Shown: piece by piece, positions 20,720-31,751 of the stretch | Numbering within the stretch: the first letter of the stretch is position 1 | Layout of the letters: every line of letters starts with the position of its first letter | Assembly: GCA_022376515.1 (NCBI GenBank) | Contig: WTXI01000371.1 | Span: 1 to 33,290, forward strand | Source of the DNA: Lactifluus volemus | Taxonomy: Eukaryota > Basidiomycota > Agaricomycetes > Russulales > Russulaceae | DNA: 33,290 nucleotides | Direction: 5' to 3' | Translations under genes and position numbers: made by a program | The notes under the pieces: generated by a model | What the model was told of the DNA's origin: nothing | Databases searched by the model: none | The model's input: only the letters and a program-made list of their open reading frames with translations

Positions 20720-21154
20720 CTTGTGCGCGAAAATGAAGGCAAACGAGCGGGAGCGGGCACGGACGCGCGTACACGGAGGGGAAGCGGGGCGACAACTGGA
20801 CGGACACCTTCGAGTCTCGTCTGGTTATTATTTATGTATTCTAGATTGGACTAAAGGTGAGACTAGTGGACTAGAAGTAGTCTTGATCTTGGCCTCGATC
20901 TTGGCCGCTCGATGTGAGTGTGGCCGCGGGACTAAGTCCTCTGCGCGAAAAGGGTGTTTTAACTAAATAATTGGTATCTTAGATAACGGCTGTGGGCGAT
21001 CGCCCCCAACGGGGAGCGATCGTTGTCCACGCCGGCGGGTCCTCAGGGTGCCATGGACGCTGGCTATCCCGTCCTCGGCATCCCTTAACGCTGAGCGCCG
21101 TCCTCGGGCGCTAGCCTTCTTCCCGCGTCCTCGTAATCCCTCAACACACGCAAG
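20720..21154. mobile_element. Putative short TIR insert, unit 4
   Basis: Second copy of the unit 1 insert, about 435 bp, at the same position between ATCGCCACG and TGCGTACGTTGTGG. Left end CTTGTGCGCG; right end CACACGCAAG, one base different from unit 1. It contains the identical GC-rich hairpin at 20997-21022. Because the insertion point is identical, it arrived once, before the X-type unit was duplicated. Confidence 0.5.
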
Positions 21155-21338
21155 TGCGTACGTTGTGGCATTTGCCGCGATTGTGATCGGTAGTACAACG
21201 ACAATTTTTCGAGCTGGTTCTTTCGGCGGATAAAGACAGCTGGGGACCCATCTCGTCACATAACTCTGAAAAGCACGATAAGGCGTCTCTAAGTAATGAT
21301 ACAGGTACATCCATCCTGTCTACAGTCTACATAGCTCC

Positions 21339-22006
21339 TCAACTTTCCCCACGACCCAATATATCGAACGAGCGCATGCCCTCCTCGTACCTTCATGATG
21401 TCCGCCCCCAAGGAAGACCATACGCTTCCTGCGTGGCGGGTCCTCGGTACAAATCTTGAATTTCTGAAAAGAAAAGAAAAAAACAGGTCAGCGCCATATG
21501 GAAAAAGAAGGGGGGGGGAGAACAGAGAGGTGACGGTGACGAGAGACAAGGGCCGGACGTACATTCAGACGCGAAGGGTCACGATTGAGCACACGCGTGA
21601 AGTACAGTTACTTCATTTCTTTTTCGAGGCGGGGTACATGCTCGATCCACCGGAGAGCACGATGTGCTTGTACAGCTCCACACGGATGTCGACCGCCGCT
21701 TTCTGGATCGTCTTGGAGAGCATCTCCGCGATGCCCGGTTGCTTGATGTCGACCAGGTGTGGCTGGAAGATGCACTCGGGCGCCTCGAACCAGAGTTAAA
21801 GCACAACGCCGGTCGTGAGGTTAACCCTCAACATCGGGGCTGCTCTCCTTTCTTTTTGCGAGACCTCCTCCTGCCGGCATCTCCATGACAACCTCTGCCG
21901 AAAGCGAGGCAGCAGCGGAAACGACTCTGACGAAAGCCAGGTAGGAATAGGGAGGACGGGGAGAAAGAGGTAGAACGCACCTTGCGCATAAAGCGTCAGC
22001 ACTGGG
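21339..22006 (-). pseudogene. ARP2: ARP2 fragment, unit 4
   Basis: Minus-strand ARP2 remnant with the same large internal deletion as unit 1. It shows LTLYAQ, an intron, a FEAPE-type region in another frame, a YMLDPPE-like degraded stretch, EKEMK, and [12 protein letters not shown] sequence before RKRMVF in shifted frames. A further deletion removes part of the [21 protein letters not shown] block (the sequence jumps from GGCGGACATCATGAAGG to the last codons). It is joined upstream to the end of DID2. Confidence 0.87.
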
Positions 22007-22030
22007 GAACCATCGCACCGAGATGGCGCC

Positions 22031-22867
22031 CTACGTGGCAGGCCGCAGCGCGCGCGCGATCGGCGAGAGTGCTATCCTCCACTCCGATCACGGCGCTACG
22101 TTCGGGAGGGGCAAGGCTCGGCACCTCCTTGTCCGTGAGGTCTTGCTGCAACTCAATGTTGGCTTCTTCCGCCATTTGACGCATGAGCGAGTCCACTTGG
22201 TCTTGAGGCATCGATACCGTCGTAGTGGAACCCATCGCCTCTTCCATGTACGACGTCTGTACGTCCAAGTCTGAAACTTGAGCCTCGAATTTTTCCATCA
22301 CGAGGGAGATCTAATGGGAAGGAGATATAGATACGAGGAAGGAAGGAAGGGAGAAGGAGGGAAGGAGGGAAAGGGACGCACACGCTCGAGGTTCATGGTT
22401 TCCATCGCTTTGTCCATTCCTTTGACTAGGCTCGTCATGTTTACCCGTGACGTGTCGCATCGTCACGGCCGTCTCGACCCTGCTTGCTACTGACTCGCAA
22501 GGCGGAGCAGGTTGAGCGACTCGATCTTCTTTCGGCTTGCGTTCGAGGCGTATATCCGCGCGCCGTCATTGTTGCCCTGCTGCAACGCCTGCGTCCAAAT
22601 AAATTAAGAATTCAGTTGTGAGTGGGCCCTTCATATATACATACATACCTTTTTCAGTCGTGTCTTCTCCACATTCTCATCCCTTTGCGCCTTCTTTGCT
22701 TGGCGATTGAGTGACTTTGCTGTGAACTGCGGAGATATTCAGTTTTGGTATTTGAAAAGAGACTATGGTAGAGAGAAGGAGTACCTTGAGTTGAAAAGGT
22801 GTCTCTAGGAACAATAAGGTATCATTTCAGAGATAGAAACTAGTTACTCACTCTCGAGGTTGCTCAT
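22031..22867 (-). pseudogene. DID2: DID2 / CHMP1 pseudogene, unit 4 (most complete copy)
   Basis: Best-preserved DID2. Exon 1 22852-22867 (MSNLE), exon 2 22785-22804 (TPFQLK), exon 3 22649-22726 (FTAKSLNRQAKKAQRDEN, then TRLKK), exon 4 from 22588 (LQQGNNDGARIYASNA). After an intron near 22290-22390 come [20 protein letters not shown] and DQVDSLMRQMAEEANIEL, with the nominal end at 22031-22033. All early introns have GT-AG ends and consistent phase. It is broken by a 10-bp loss in exon 4 after LNLLRLAS, which brings in a TAG, and by small changes near the C-terminus. The known role of the family is ESCRT-III disassembly and cargo sorting at endosomes. Confidence 0.9.
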
Positions 22868-23017
22868 TGATATGAAGAAAGGTCAATGACTGACTGACGC
22901 TGAGGTCCGGAGCCGGAATGGATCGCTTTGTTTACGTGGATTGACGCTCGGGTTCAAGGGCATTCAATCTGTCTGCCTTGTATCATTGCACCATCTCTCG
23001 ATCTATATAAACCTTTG
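22868..23017 (+). promoter_or_regulatory. Promoter region of the unit 5 DUF6535 gene
   Basis: 150 bp between the divergent DID2 start and the DUF6535 ATG at 23018, with TGACTGACTGA, GTGGATTGACGCTCGGG and TATAAA at 23006-23011. An additional short ATTCAA is present compared with the other units. Confidence 0.6.
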
Positions 23018-25700
23018 ATGTCCCAACCTGCTCACCCAATCATTCAAGTGGAGGATACAGGCGATCAGAGAATAGACACAAGTACGTCATCCTCTATCCT
23101 ACTTTATATCCTTAGCTTCACAGAGCTCTATCACTCGTTATAGCCGGAAACTCCAATGTCCCTCGGTTAGAACAACGTCAACCGTCACAGGGCCAGCCCA
23201 CCCTTAGTGATGGCGCTGAACCCATTTTCAACATGTACGTGAAAATGTCCCAAGAGGAAGATAATAAAATGGCCGATCGCTGGCAAAAGGACGCAGACGG
23301 CATCCTCATTTTCGTCAGTTCTTCATCTTACCTCCACGCACTCGAGAGTAGTGACAAACGTGAACACCGTAGACCGGTTTATTCTCTGCTGCAGTTGCGG
23401 CATTGCTCGCAGTGTCAATCCAGGACTTGAGGCCAAATCCACAGGATACCGCTGCATTCTATCTTGCCAACATCTATCAACTTCTCGCTGACCCGAACAT
23501 ATCTCTTGCATCGACCCTTTCCACCCCAGCTACGCCACCCCCGTTCTCTCCACCGAGATACGCAATCTGGGTCAATTCATTATGGTTCCTGAGCTTGGTC
23601 ATCAGTCTTACAGGTGCGCTTCTGGCAACACTGTTACAGCAGTGGGCGCGTCGATACCTCACAGCTACTCAACCACCACGATTGAGTCCACACAAGCGGG
23701 CACGAATCCGTTCGTTCTTCGCAGATGGTGTGGAAAAGTTTCATCTTCCTTTGGCAGTTGAGACTTTGCCGACCTTGCTGCACATTTCCCTGTTCCTATT
23801 CTTTTCCGGCCTTCTTGTTTTCTTGTTCAACATCAATCACACCACATTCAGTATCGTTGCTTGGTGGATCGGGCTTTCTGGGGGTATATATGGATGCATC
23901 GCGTTGCTGCCAATCTTCCATCATGACAGCCCTTACTATGCGCCTCTCACTTTCTCAACCTGGTTCCTTCTTAATGGCGTGCGATACGAAGTCTTCCGCA
24001 TTCTCACCTTCGTCACACTTTCCTTTCATTATTTTACCTTCACAACCTATGAACGCTTTTATGCGATGCGGGAAGCTTATCACAAACGGACCTCGTGGGG
24101 TATAGTGAAGACAGCCCAAGAAGGTGCTTCGAAAATGTCAGCGGAAATCGACGGTCATGTTTTGAAATGGACATTTGAGGCTCTGGACGAAGACCACGAG
24201 CTGGAACCGTTCTTCGAGGCAATCCCTGCGTTCTGTACCTCACAAGTGGTCCACGAACCCAGACAAATGCTGGATGTTCGGGTTTTGACTGCGGCTTGCG
24301 AAGGATTGTTGATCCGTACTCTCTCGTCTCGTTTGCTCTCTGAGAGGATCAAAGAAAAGCGGTTCATACTCTGCATGCAGGCTCTCAATACACTCGGCCA
24401 TTCATTTCCGTCTTACGAGTTCGTCTCACAGGTTTTTGGTCCGCCTGCCATGGACGGAGTGTTGCAGTCCATTCAAATCGGACACGTACTGAGAAGACAA
24501 TGCCATAATAGCGATCTTAGAATCGCCGTACCTGCACAAGCATTAGTTGCTGGGATCATTGCAAGTGTACGAGAACGTGATGGTCGTTGGAAGGTGCTCG
24601 TGATGGACCAGTTACAGATATCAGAAGATGTTCTCGAAGACTACCTCGCACATGGTGACAGCGTATTGCTCGCCAACTGGATCCACTTCGCTCGGCAAAT
24701 GTTTCGCTTCGATCACGAGCTTTGTTGGTCGGAGAAGAGTCAACCGATCAATTCCAAATTCGACATTCGAAATACTCTTCCTGGACTGCAGCACGACTTC
24801 TGTGCTTTCTGGAACCAATTGCGTAATTCCGGATCTTATTCTATTCTGATACCCAATCGGCGTCATTTCATCGCCTTACATCAAGGCACCGATGCTGTCC
24901 CGACCGCTTTCGAAGCTGCCACCGATGATTATGACCCCATCCTGTTCGAGTCATCATCGTACCCATTGTGTAACGTCCCCGGTCATCATCCCACTCATTC
25001 ACATATTCACTCATCCCCTGTTCACCTTCCCGATGCTGATCTGAACAACGTCGCGCCATCCTTACCCGCATTAAACCCAGATCATAGCCGCGTACATTTC
25101 ACAGAACAGCCGTCTTTACATCGTGTAGCTCATGCTTCCCCAATCATCCAGTCTTCCCACCTCTCTCCACCAGTCAATGCCGGAAACAACGACTATGCCA
25201 CTACTTTACCTGACCCAGCGCTCGCCATTGCAACAGAAAGTCATGCTGACACATCAGTCAACAGCTCAGAGTCTGATACTCGGCCCGCCATGGTAGCCTC
25301 GACTGCGATCTCTCCATCGCTTCCGTCTAGTGGTGCCGATCGATTGTACAAGACAGACTCGGATGTTGACCCTCCTTCGATGGTCCGTGACATTCCATCA
25401 TTGTCTTCACCTGTACCAGCCTCCAGTGACACGCTCCCTGTGGATCCCCTGATGTCCTCCGAGTTGGCCTCTCCCACATCGCAAATCGACCTAACTACTC
25501 CTGGATCAAGATTGTTGACGCTAGGCTCAGTTCCGGAAACATCTTTCACACCTTCGCAGGTGACCTCTGATTCGCAATCAAACGTGCCAGAGAATGATGC
25601 AACGTTCGATGCCCAAGACAACTCCCCGGCCACAGACCTTGCACAGCCTGAGCATGTCGTCGACACAACACCCCTTCGCGACGCTGATCGTCCACAGTAA
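23018..25700 (+). CDS. DUF6535 multi-pass membrane protein, unit 5
   Basis: Exons 23018-23081, 23144-23313 and 23373-25700 give 853 aa. Exon 1 has a 9-base in-frame insertion relative to the other units (DTGDQRIDT for DERIDT). Residues corresponding to LANLD are lost in the middle (RQMLDVRVLTAA). The variable patch after LLANWIH is FARQMFRFDHELCW, and the second patch is short (NSGSYSILIPNRRHF). The tail ends DADRPQ with TAA. The tail and 3' flank are nearly identical to unit 3. DUF6535 membrane protein of unknown function; intact promoter, splice sites and frame. Confidence 0.9.
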
Positions 25701-26307
25701 GATCGAAATGGTCACTTTGTTGGACGCCGTCATAAGCTGTCGGAAATGTATTTCAAAATCGGTAAGTTATTCTGTCTCTGAGCCGTGTCAAGGCTCAAGC
25801 TGAAGTTTGACTGCAGGTGATTTGATGCAAGCGAACTCAGCTCTGGCCGTGTTTACGTATTGTGTTCCGTTTCGTATCCATATGCGGCTGTCTTGATTCA
25901 CAAATACTTCTCACTAGCTCACTTCTATATCTCTCTCACGCGGCACTGTCCCCCAATTTTACTCCCGTACCAGTTTCTCTTATTACAATTCTTCTTTCTT
26001 GATTTATATTGCCCTGCCGTTTTGTGCTTTCTCTGTCTGTGATAGTGCGTATGTAGACTTTTTGCTCAATCAATTCCCCAGAGCTTGCGCAGAATATTGA
26101 ATCGCCACGAGGGTGCGTACGTTGTGGTGTTTACAGCAATTGTTTTAGCGATAGTACAACGTCAATTTTTCGAGCTGGTTCTTTCGGCGGATAACCACAG
26201 CTTGCCAGATGGGGACCCATCTTGACTCGTAACTCTGAAAAGCACGATAAGGCGTCTCTAAGTAATGATACAGGTACATCCATACCCTCTACGGTCTACA
26301 TAGCTGC
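25701..26307. other. DUF6535 3' flank, unit 5
   Basis: The shared post-stop block without the X-type insert; GAATCGCCACGAGGGTGCGTACG gives the cleanest empty site. No gene seen. Confidence 0.6.
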
Positions 26308-27915
26308 TCAACTTTCACCACGACTCAATTTATCCAACGAGTGCACGCCCTGCTCGTACCACTCTTCTCTTCATACCCAAAATTCTTCTCGTGCCTTCAT
26401 GATGTCCGCCAAAATGGCACCCCCGAAAGACCATGTGCTTCCTGCGCGGAGGGTCCTCGATATGAATCTTGAATTTCTGAAGGGATAAAAAGAAAGGGTA
26501 GCGCCACGTCAGCGCCATATGAAAATAAAAGGGGGAAAGAACAGAGAGGTGACGATGACGAGAGACAAGGACTGGACATACATCGAGACGCGAAGGGTCG
26601 CGATTGAGCACGCGCGTGACGTACAGTTGCTTCATTTCTTTTTCGAGGCGGCTAGGGAGGCCAGGGTACATGCTCGATCTGCTAGAGACCACGATGTGCT
26701 TGTACAGCTCTGCGCAGATGTCGACCGCCGCACTCTGGATCGTCTCGAGAACATCTCCCCGATGCCCAGTTGCTCGATGTCGACTGGGTGTGTCTGGGAC
26801 AGGCACTCGGGCGCCGAGAACTGTTCAGAGCTGACCTTGATCGTTCGGCCATCGGGAAGCTGACGGTTGTGATATCACAAAGTTAGAAGGTTCAAAGATA
26901 TCGGAAGCCAAGACGTCACGGGTCTATCTCACGATGTAGCTCTCCACCAGCGTGGTGGTCTCCTCTGCCAATTGGGTGTCCATGTCGAGGTCATAGCTAG
27001 AAGCCGGATTCAACGACGCACGCGAGTAATGCATAATATAAAACATACCTGACGCAGCAAAGCTTTTCCTTGATCTCCCGAACGGTCTCAATGTCGGCCG
27101 TGCGGTTGAATGCGTACCCGCGCATGAGCAGGAGCTTGATTAGATACCGCGTGACGTCCCACCCGGCGATATCGAGTCGCCTCGTGAAATAGCGCAAAGC
27201 CGTCAAATACCGGAACGATATGCGTCACGCCGTCGCCAGAGTCGACCACAACGCCGGTCGTCAGGCCTGCAGAAATTAACCCTCAACATCGGCGCCGCTC
27301 TCCTTTCCTTTTGCGAGCCCGCCTCCTCCCGCCAGCATCTCCATCACAGCCTCTGCCGAAAGCAAGGCAGCAGCAGAAACGACTCCGACGACTGCCCGTT
27401 ACACATGCACATGGTGACGCGGCCGAGGTAGGAATGGGGAGGACGGGGAGAAAGGGGATAGTAGAGCGCACCTTGCGGATAGAGTGTCAGCATTGCCCGA
27501 CGTACACCCCGTGAAAACCATACTCCTCAAACATAGATTGACACATGCGCTGCCTGTTCGCTCTCGGGATCATCGGTGGCTCGGTGAGGAGGACCTTGTG
27601 CCCCGCAGGATCGACGCGAAGTGTAGTCCCAGAGGTACTTCATATCCTCCCAGTTGCGAACGATGCCATGTTCCATCGGCGGCGTGACTTGCAGGTAGTT
27701 GCGCAGTGCGGCCGCCTCGTCTCCCGCCATGATATCTTTGATGACTGCGTCCCCGACACGCTCTTCGGCACGCGGAATCGGTCGTCCTCTCACAGATGGA
27801 AATACTGCGATAAATTTTCATCAGTGAAAGAAACAGAAAAAAATCTCGTGCGGACTCACTCACCGTGCTCAGGAAAATTAGAGCCAGCATATCTTTTTTT
27901 TTGATGAACGTGGGG
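26308..27915 (-). pseudogene. ARP2: ARP2 pseudogene, unit 5 (longest copy)
   Basis: Covers nearly the whole ARP2. In transcription order: YAGSNFPEH with a GTGAGT donor, an intron ending [66 protein letters not shown], a degraded region, LTLYPQ, an intron, [14 protein letters not shown] sequence, [40 protein letters not shown], then [34 protein letters not shown] and [14 protein letters not shown]. These are the conserved ARP2 blocks. It is broken by frameshifts after WDYT and RRKHMVF and by a TGA after FWV. The first codons are missing: before YAGSN a run of nine As disturbs the frame and no MDS-type start follows. Confidence 0.93.
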
Positions 27916-28276
27916 ACGTAAACCATCATATGTAGGTCAACGCTATCGCTCGGGAGTGGATGCCTACTACTATGCACTGTGGGGCCCATGATACTGTCGG
28001 GGAGCAGTTGTATTGACGCTTTGAGGCCCGATAAGTAGATATAATTATTTTCTAATCGGGTTTAGTTTTTAATAATAAATCTGCATTTTTTATTTCGCAA
28101 CGTGTATCTACGATGAAGACGTGGTACCCTGCATGGGTGACGCGTTGACGACTCACTATGCTCATTGTGACTGCAGATTATGAAACGACAAATTCAATTC
28201 TAGGTGTGCGGCGAGAGAAAACAAACACATGTACTGTAGCAAAGTACCATAACCACGTCAACTCGAACACACTGGC
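27916..28276. other. ARP2 5' flank, unit 5, end of the array
   Basis: Non-coding AT-rich sequence matching 13843-14132 up to GAACACACTGGCA at 28276. After that the two loci diverge completely. This is the right edge of the array. No gene seen. Confidence 0.75.
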
Positions 28277-28290
28277 ACAGGTAGTCAAAC

Positions 28291-28337
28291 TACAATGTAT
28301 CGAATGAATCGCTCAGCGAAGCCATACAATGTATCGA
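28291..28337 (+). repeat. 13-bp direct repeat just outside the array
   Basis: TACAATGTATCGA occurs at 28291-28303 and 28325-28337, within 60 bases of the array's right edge. It may be a junction scar or chance. Confidence 0.4.
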
Positions 28338-28539
28338 CTCGATCGGGGCCAGCGCGCCCGCTAGTCATCCAGCGGACATACCATATTAGGAAGAGCGGCA
28401 GTGGCCTTTTGGCTTACACATCACTGTTGCTGATGCCACTACCACTGCTGCCATTGCCGGTTCGACCAACACTGCCGATGCTTGAGAGTGATCCCACTAT
28501 TCAAACCTACCACATCAAAATTGGCTACTGCCCCCATTG

Positions 28540-29190
28540 CCGATGCTATCGCTGTTGCGCTGCCGCCCTTGCCACTGCCACCCCTTGCTGCCGTCACCGA
28601 CGTTGCTGCCATCACCGACGTTACTGCCGTCGCCGACGATGCTCACTGCCGTCGCGAATGTTGCTGCCGTTGCCGACACTCACTGCCGTCACCGACGCTC
28701 TGCCGTCACCGACGCTCACTGCCGTCACCGACGCTCACTGCCGTCGCCGACGCTCACTGCCATCACAAGTGTTGCTGCCGTTGCCGACATTCACTGCCGT
28801 CACCGACGCTCACTGCCGTCGCCGATGCTCATTGCCGTCACCGATGCTCACTGCCGTCGCCGATGCTCATTGCCGACGCTCACTGCCGTCACGAATGTTG
28901 CTGCCGTCGCCGACGCTCACTGCCATCACAAGTGTTGCTGCCGTTGCCGACATTCACTGCCGTCACCGACGCTCACTACCGTCGCCGATGCTTATTGCCG
29001 ACGCCGATGCTCATTGCCGACGTTCACTGCCGTCACGAATGTTGCTGCCGTCGCCGACGTTCACCGATGCTCCTTGCCGTCACCGACGCTCCTTGCCGAC
29101 ACTCCTTACTATCACCGATCACTGCCGGCGCCGACGTTCATGCCGGCATTGCCGCTGCCGCTCTTGTTGCTGCCGTTGCCGATGTTTATT
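28540..29190 (+). repeat. Minisatellite, about 19-bp period, CTCACTGCCGTCACCGACG type
   Basis: Degenerate tandem repeats of CTCACTGCCGTCACCGACG and variants (CATTCACTGCCGTTGCCGAC, GAATGTTGCTGCCGTCGCC). A higher-order pattern is visible: the string CATCACAAGTGTTGCTGCC recurs at 28761 and 28924. Stops are absent from all three plus frames for some 700 bases because 19 is not a multiple of three, so each frame cycles through the same three phases. The open frames here (28295-29194 and two overlapping ones) are therefore most simply a repeat artefact and not genes. Confidence 0.85.
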
Positions 29191-29360
29191 TTAGAGATTA
29201 TATAATATATATATATGTTTATATACCCAAAAGAGGGAAAAGGCTGAAATTCTCACGCAGTCCCAAATGGGAACTGTGACAACATTCAAGACCGCTCATC
29301 TGATACTCACGATCGAATCTTGATATCAATCCACCATCAGTACAACCTTTCTGCCCCACA

Positions 29361-31426
29361 ATGTCATCCTCTATGCACCCTCAAGACATAATTGACTATT
29401 GTGATTCAAGATTCCGGGCTGCACTAATAGCTCTGGATAACCATACTGAGATCTCTCAAAAGAAAATAATCCAAAAATGTATTTTCAAGGAACTAGTACG
29501 AATCACCCCAATTTTCTTATTTCATTTGCTAATTACATAATAAAGGAAATATCCTTGATACATATTGGAATTGCGGCAGCGTTGGGGCAGTACGTTACTG
29601 TCCCTTATATAACCAACTTCCTCACTTCATCCTACACAAAATCAAACCTCGACAACCCCCTTCCCTTTTCTTGTCCACTGAAAACTCTTCTCATGTTGGA
29701 TGCCCACAATCATCCCCGTTATCCAACTGGTCTAGTAGAAAATTACATGCTAGACTGGTGGGCTGCTTCTGTTATCAAACCCAGCCCTGAACTACTCAGC
29801 CATGAAACTCTTGACAAATGTCTGCTGGTCCATCATAAGCAGCGGGAAGCAGAGATGGCATCAGCAAGGTCAGCGGAAGTGGCAATGGACATGGCACCTC
29901 AAGCATCTATATTGGAGCGACTGGGGCAACTACCCACTTGCAAGTGCTGCAACTTGTACCGTAATTTGGCCGTGGGTACTGGAGAAGATGTGCAACATCT
30001 TTACAGAGAGTTAAAGAGACTGGATCAAGAAGTTGCTAACCAAACTGCGTCAACCAAGAGGCGTGCTTCAGCATTCAATAGACTATTTGAAGCCGCCGTC
30101 CTGAAGGAAACACATGACACTGCTTCCATTTCCACTTCCACTTCCACTCCAGTACCCACCCCTTCCACTTCAGCACCCACCCCCAGTACTGCAGAAAAAC
30201 CAGTACCATCAAGGGCTAACTTGAAGTGGCATCTACGCGAGCGGATAGTGGCAACTCCCCAAGAGAGCGTCGAAAGTCAGCCACCAGGCCCACCACCCAA
30301 AATACCAAGAAAACTGACTCTTACAAAGCTGGCTGAGATCATGCAGTATCATTATCGTGCCGATAGAGTCCGCCTGGAGAACGAGCCATGTCTGAAATGG
30401 ACATGGGGAGTAGACCTTAATGACAATGACGTTCGTGGACTATTTCGCGCAGGAGACAGAGACTATAAACCTCCACACTCTGGCTATGATGAATCATTGA
30501 GAGAGGGGAACTTTCCTGGGGAATATTCTGTGGGCCCGTCGTCGGCCTTCATTCCGCCGCCATCACCAAAAATCACTCCAGGCACTAGACCGAGCGATAC
30601 ACCTGAGCTTGCACCAAACGATATTCCTCATCATTTTCGTGCATTCCCTCTCCACCGCCCTCGTGCTGTTGTGCCACGCGGGGCCTTACCACATGGCGAT
30701 GGTCGTGACATCTTACAATCGCAAATGTCAACTCGTGCTGAAGCCGCACCTGCCGACGATACCGTACCTGCCGACGATACCGCGCCTGCCGACGATGCCA
30801 CGCCTGCCGACGATGTCATGCCTGCCGACGATGTCATGCCTGCCGACGATGTCATGCCTGCCGACGATGTCATGCCTGCCGACGATGTCATGCCTGCCGA
30901 CGATGTCATGCCTGCCGACGATGTCATGCCTGCCGACGATTTCATGCCTGCCGACGATCCTACGCCTGCCGACGATACCACGCCTGCCGACGATACCACG
31001 CCTGCCGACGATGATACTGCGCCTGCTGATATTGCCTCCCCTGCGGGTGCCGATTACGATATCACGAGGCCCTCAAGCAGCAATGGTTCACATTCACCTG
31101 ATCTCTTCACCACTGAAGCTGCTCTGGCTGCTCTTCTCTCTGGCCATTCTTCAACTGCAAGTTCCACGTCAAGTCATCCTCAGCACAATAGTCCCTCTGC
31201 CGTTGATGCCTACCTTGCCCTTATGGATAGTGACGACTCTGATGACAGTGATTCTCTTCTTATTCGAGCATGTCGTGCACTGTCATCATCATCATCATCT
31301 ACTTCAGATCGTATGAGTGTAGACAAGTCTACCACAACTACTAGTGGGAGACCTGGACAGGGTGGATGGACTGGGGCTGACTTTTCTAGGTTTGCTGGCC
31401 CAGATGAATATGTTGATAGTGCATAG
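29361..31426 (+). CDS. Unrecognised protein with PADD hexapeptide repeats
   Basis: Two exons, 29361-29495 and 29591-31426, joined by a 95-base intron (GTACGA to GGGGCAG) that keeps the phase, give 656 aa. The start is the ATG after CTGCCCCACA (MSSSMHPQDIIDYCDSRFRA). The N-terminal third has a helical look (MLDWWAASVIKPSPELLSHE) and a short Cys motif, CKCCNLYRNL, near a coiled-coil-like ELKRLDQEVANQ. A Pro/Ser/Thr linker, a folded-looking KLTLTKLAEIMQYHYRADRV segment, the PADD repeat and a Ser/Asp-rich tail follow. I do not recognise the family. It is convergent with the KDZ-like transposase, and may be a passenger or partner gene of that element. No membrane segment or signal peptide is evident. 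Confidence 0.7.
30749..31021 (+). repeat. In-frame 18-bp coding minisatellite (PADDxx, 15 units)
   Basis: Unit CCTGCCGACGATNNNNNN encodes PADD plus two residues. The order is TV, TA, AT, seven VM units, FM, PT, TT, TT, then a 7-residue DTA unit. The seven central units (30803-30928) are identical at DNA level, so they expanded recently. The segment is acidic and proline-containing, and likely disordered. Confidence 0.92.
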
Positions 31427-31751
31427 CTCTGGACGTTGGTTGGAGATTTGTTAGATTAGATATGAATGTCTCACTCAAGGATTTGCTGACGTATACTATC
31501 TGTTAAGAAATGTATCATGCATTATATCATTCATTGAAGGGCTTCACTTGATTACTATGACATGCTAGGGGCTTGGGGCTTAAATTTATTGCCTGTCTTG
31601 CCGCTCACCACAACAGAGGTGGCAGCGGCAACGTTGGTGACAGCAAAAAGAGTGGCAGCAGCATGCAGTGGGCAGCAGGGGCAACAGAATGTCGACAATG
31701 GCAGTGAATGTTGGTGACAGCAGGTAAAATTTGATATCCTGATTATAGGCT
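31427..31751. other. Convergent intergenic region with an inverted minisatellite trace
   Basis: 3' ends of the two convergent genes. At about 31590-31735 the minus strand reads CACTGCCATTGTCGACATTC and GCTGTCACCAACGTTGCCGC, a degraded, inverted version of the 28540-29190 repeat (CACTGCCGTTGCCGACATTC). I see no gene. Confidence 0.6.

Larger units (their letters stand above)
1..28276. repeat. Five-unit tandem segmental duplication (DUF6535 / ARP2 / DID2 array)
   Basis: Five copies of a unit of about 5 kb lie head to tail: roughly 1-3660, 3660-8990, 8990-14132, 17506-22885 and 22886-28276. Each begins with a conserved promoter block containing TGACTGACTGA and a TATAAA box (unit 1 lacks it because the window cuts in). 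A plus-strand DUF6535 gene and its 3' flank follow, then minus-strand ARP2 and, in units 1, 2 and 4, minus-strand DID2. Long stretches are visibly near-identical between units. Units 1 and 4 share a private insert and an ARP2 deletion. Units 3 and 5 share ARP2 N-terminal exons and the same far flank. The array probably continues to the left, because the first gene is already inside its third exon at position 1. I compared by eye and computed no percent identities. Confidence 0.93.

Noticed and set aside
1..28276. LTR retrotransposon or other autonomous transposon driving the array
   Set aside because: No reverse transcriptase, integrase or long terminal repeats are visible in the units. Unequal recombination explains the tandem order better.
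28540..29190. CRISPR-like array
   Set aside because: The repeats are contiguous and degenerate, without unique spacers, and the genome is eukaryotic.
28295..29279. Three overlapping His/Arg/Cys-rich open frames
   Set aside because: Produced by the 19-bp repeat period, with nothing protein-like outside the repeat.
30631..30999. 122-aa minus-strand Ser-Ala-Gly repeat protein
   Set aside because: Antisense reading of the PADD coding repeat.
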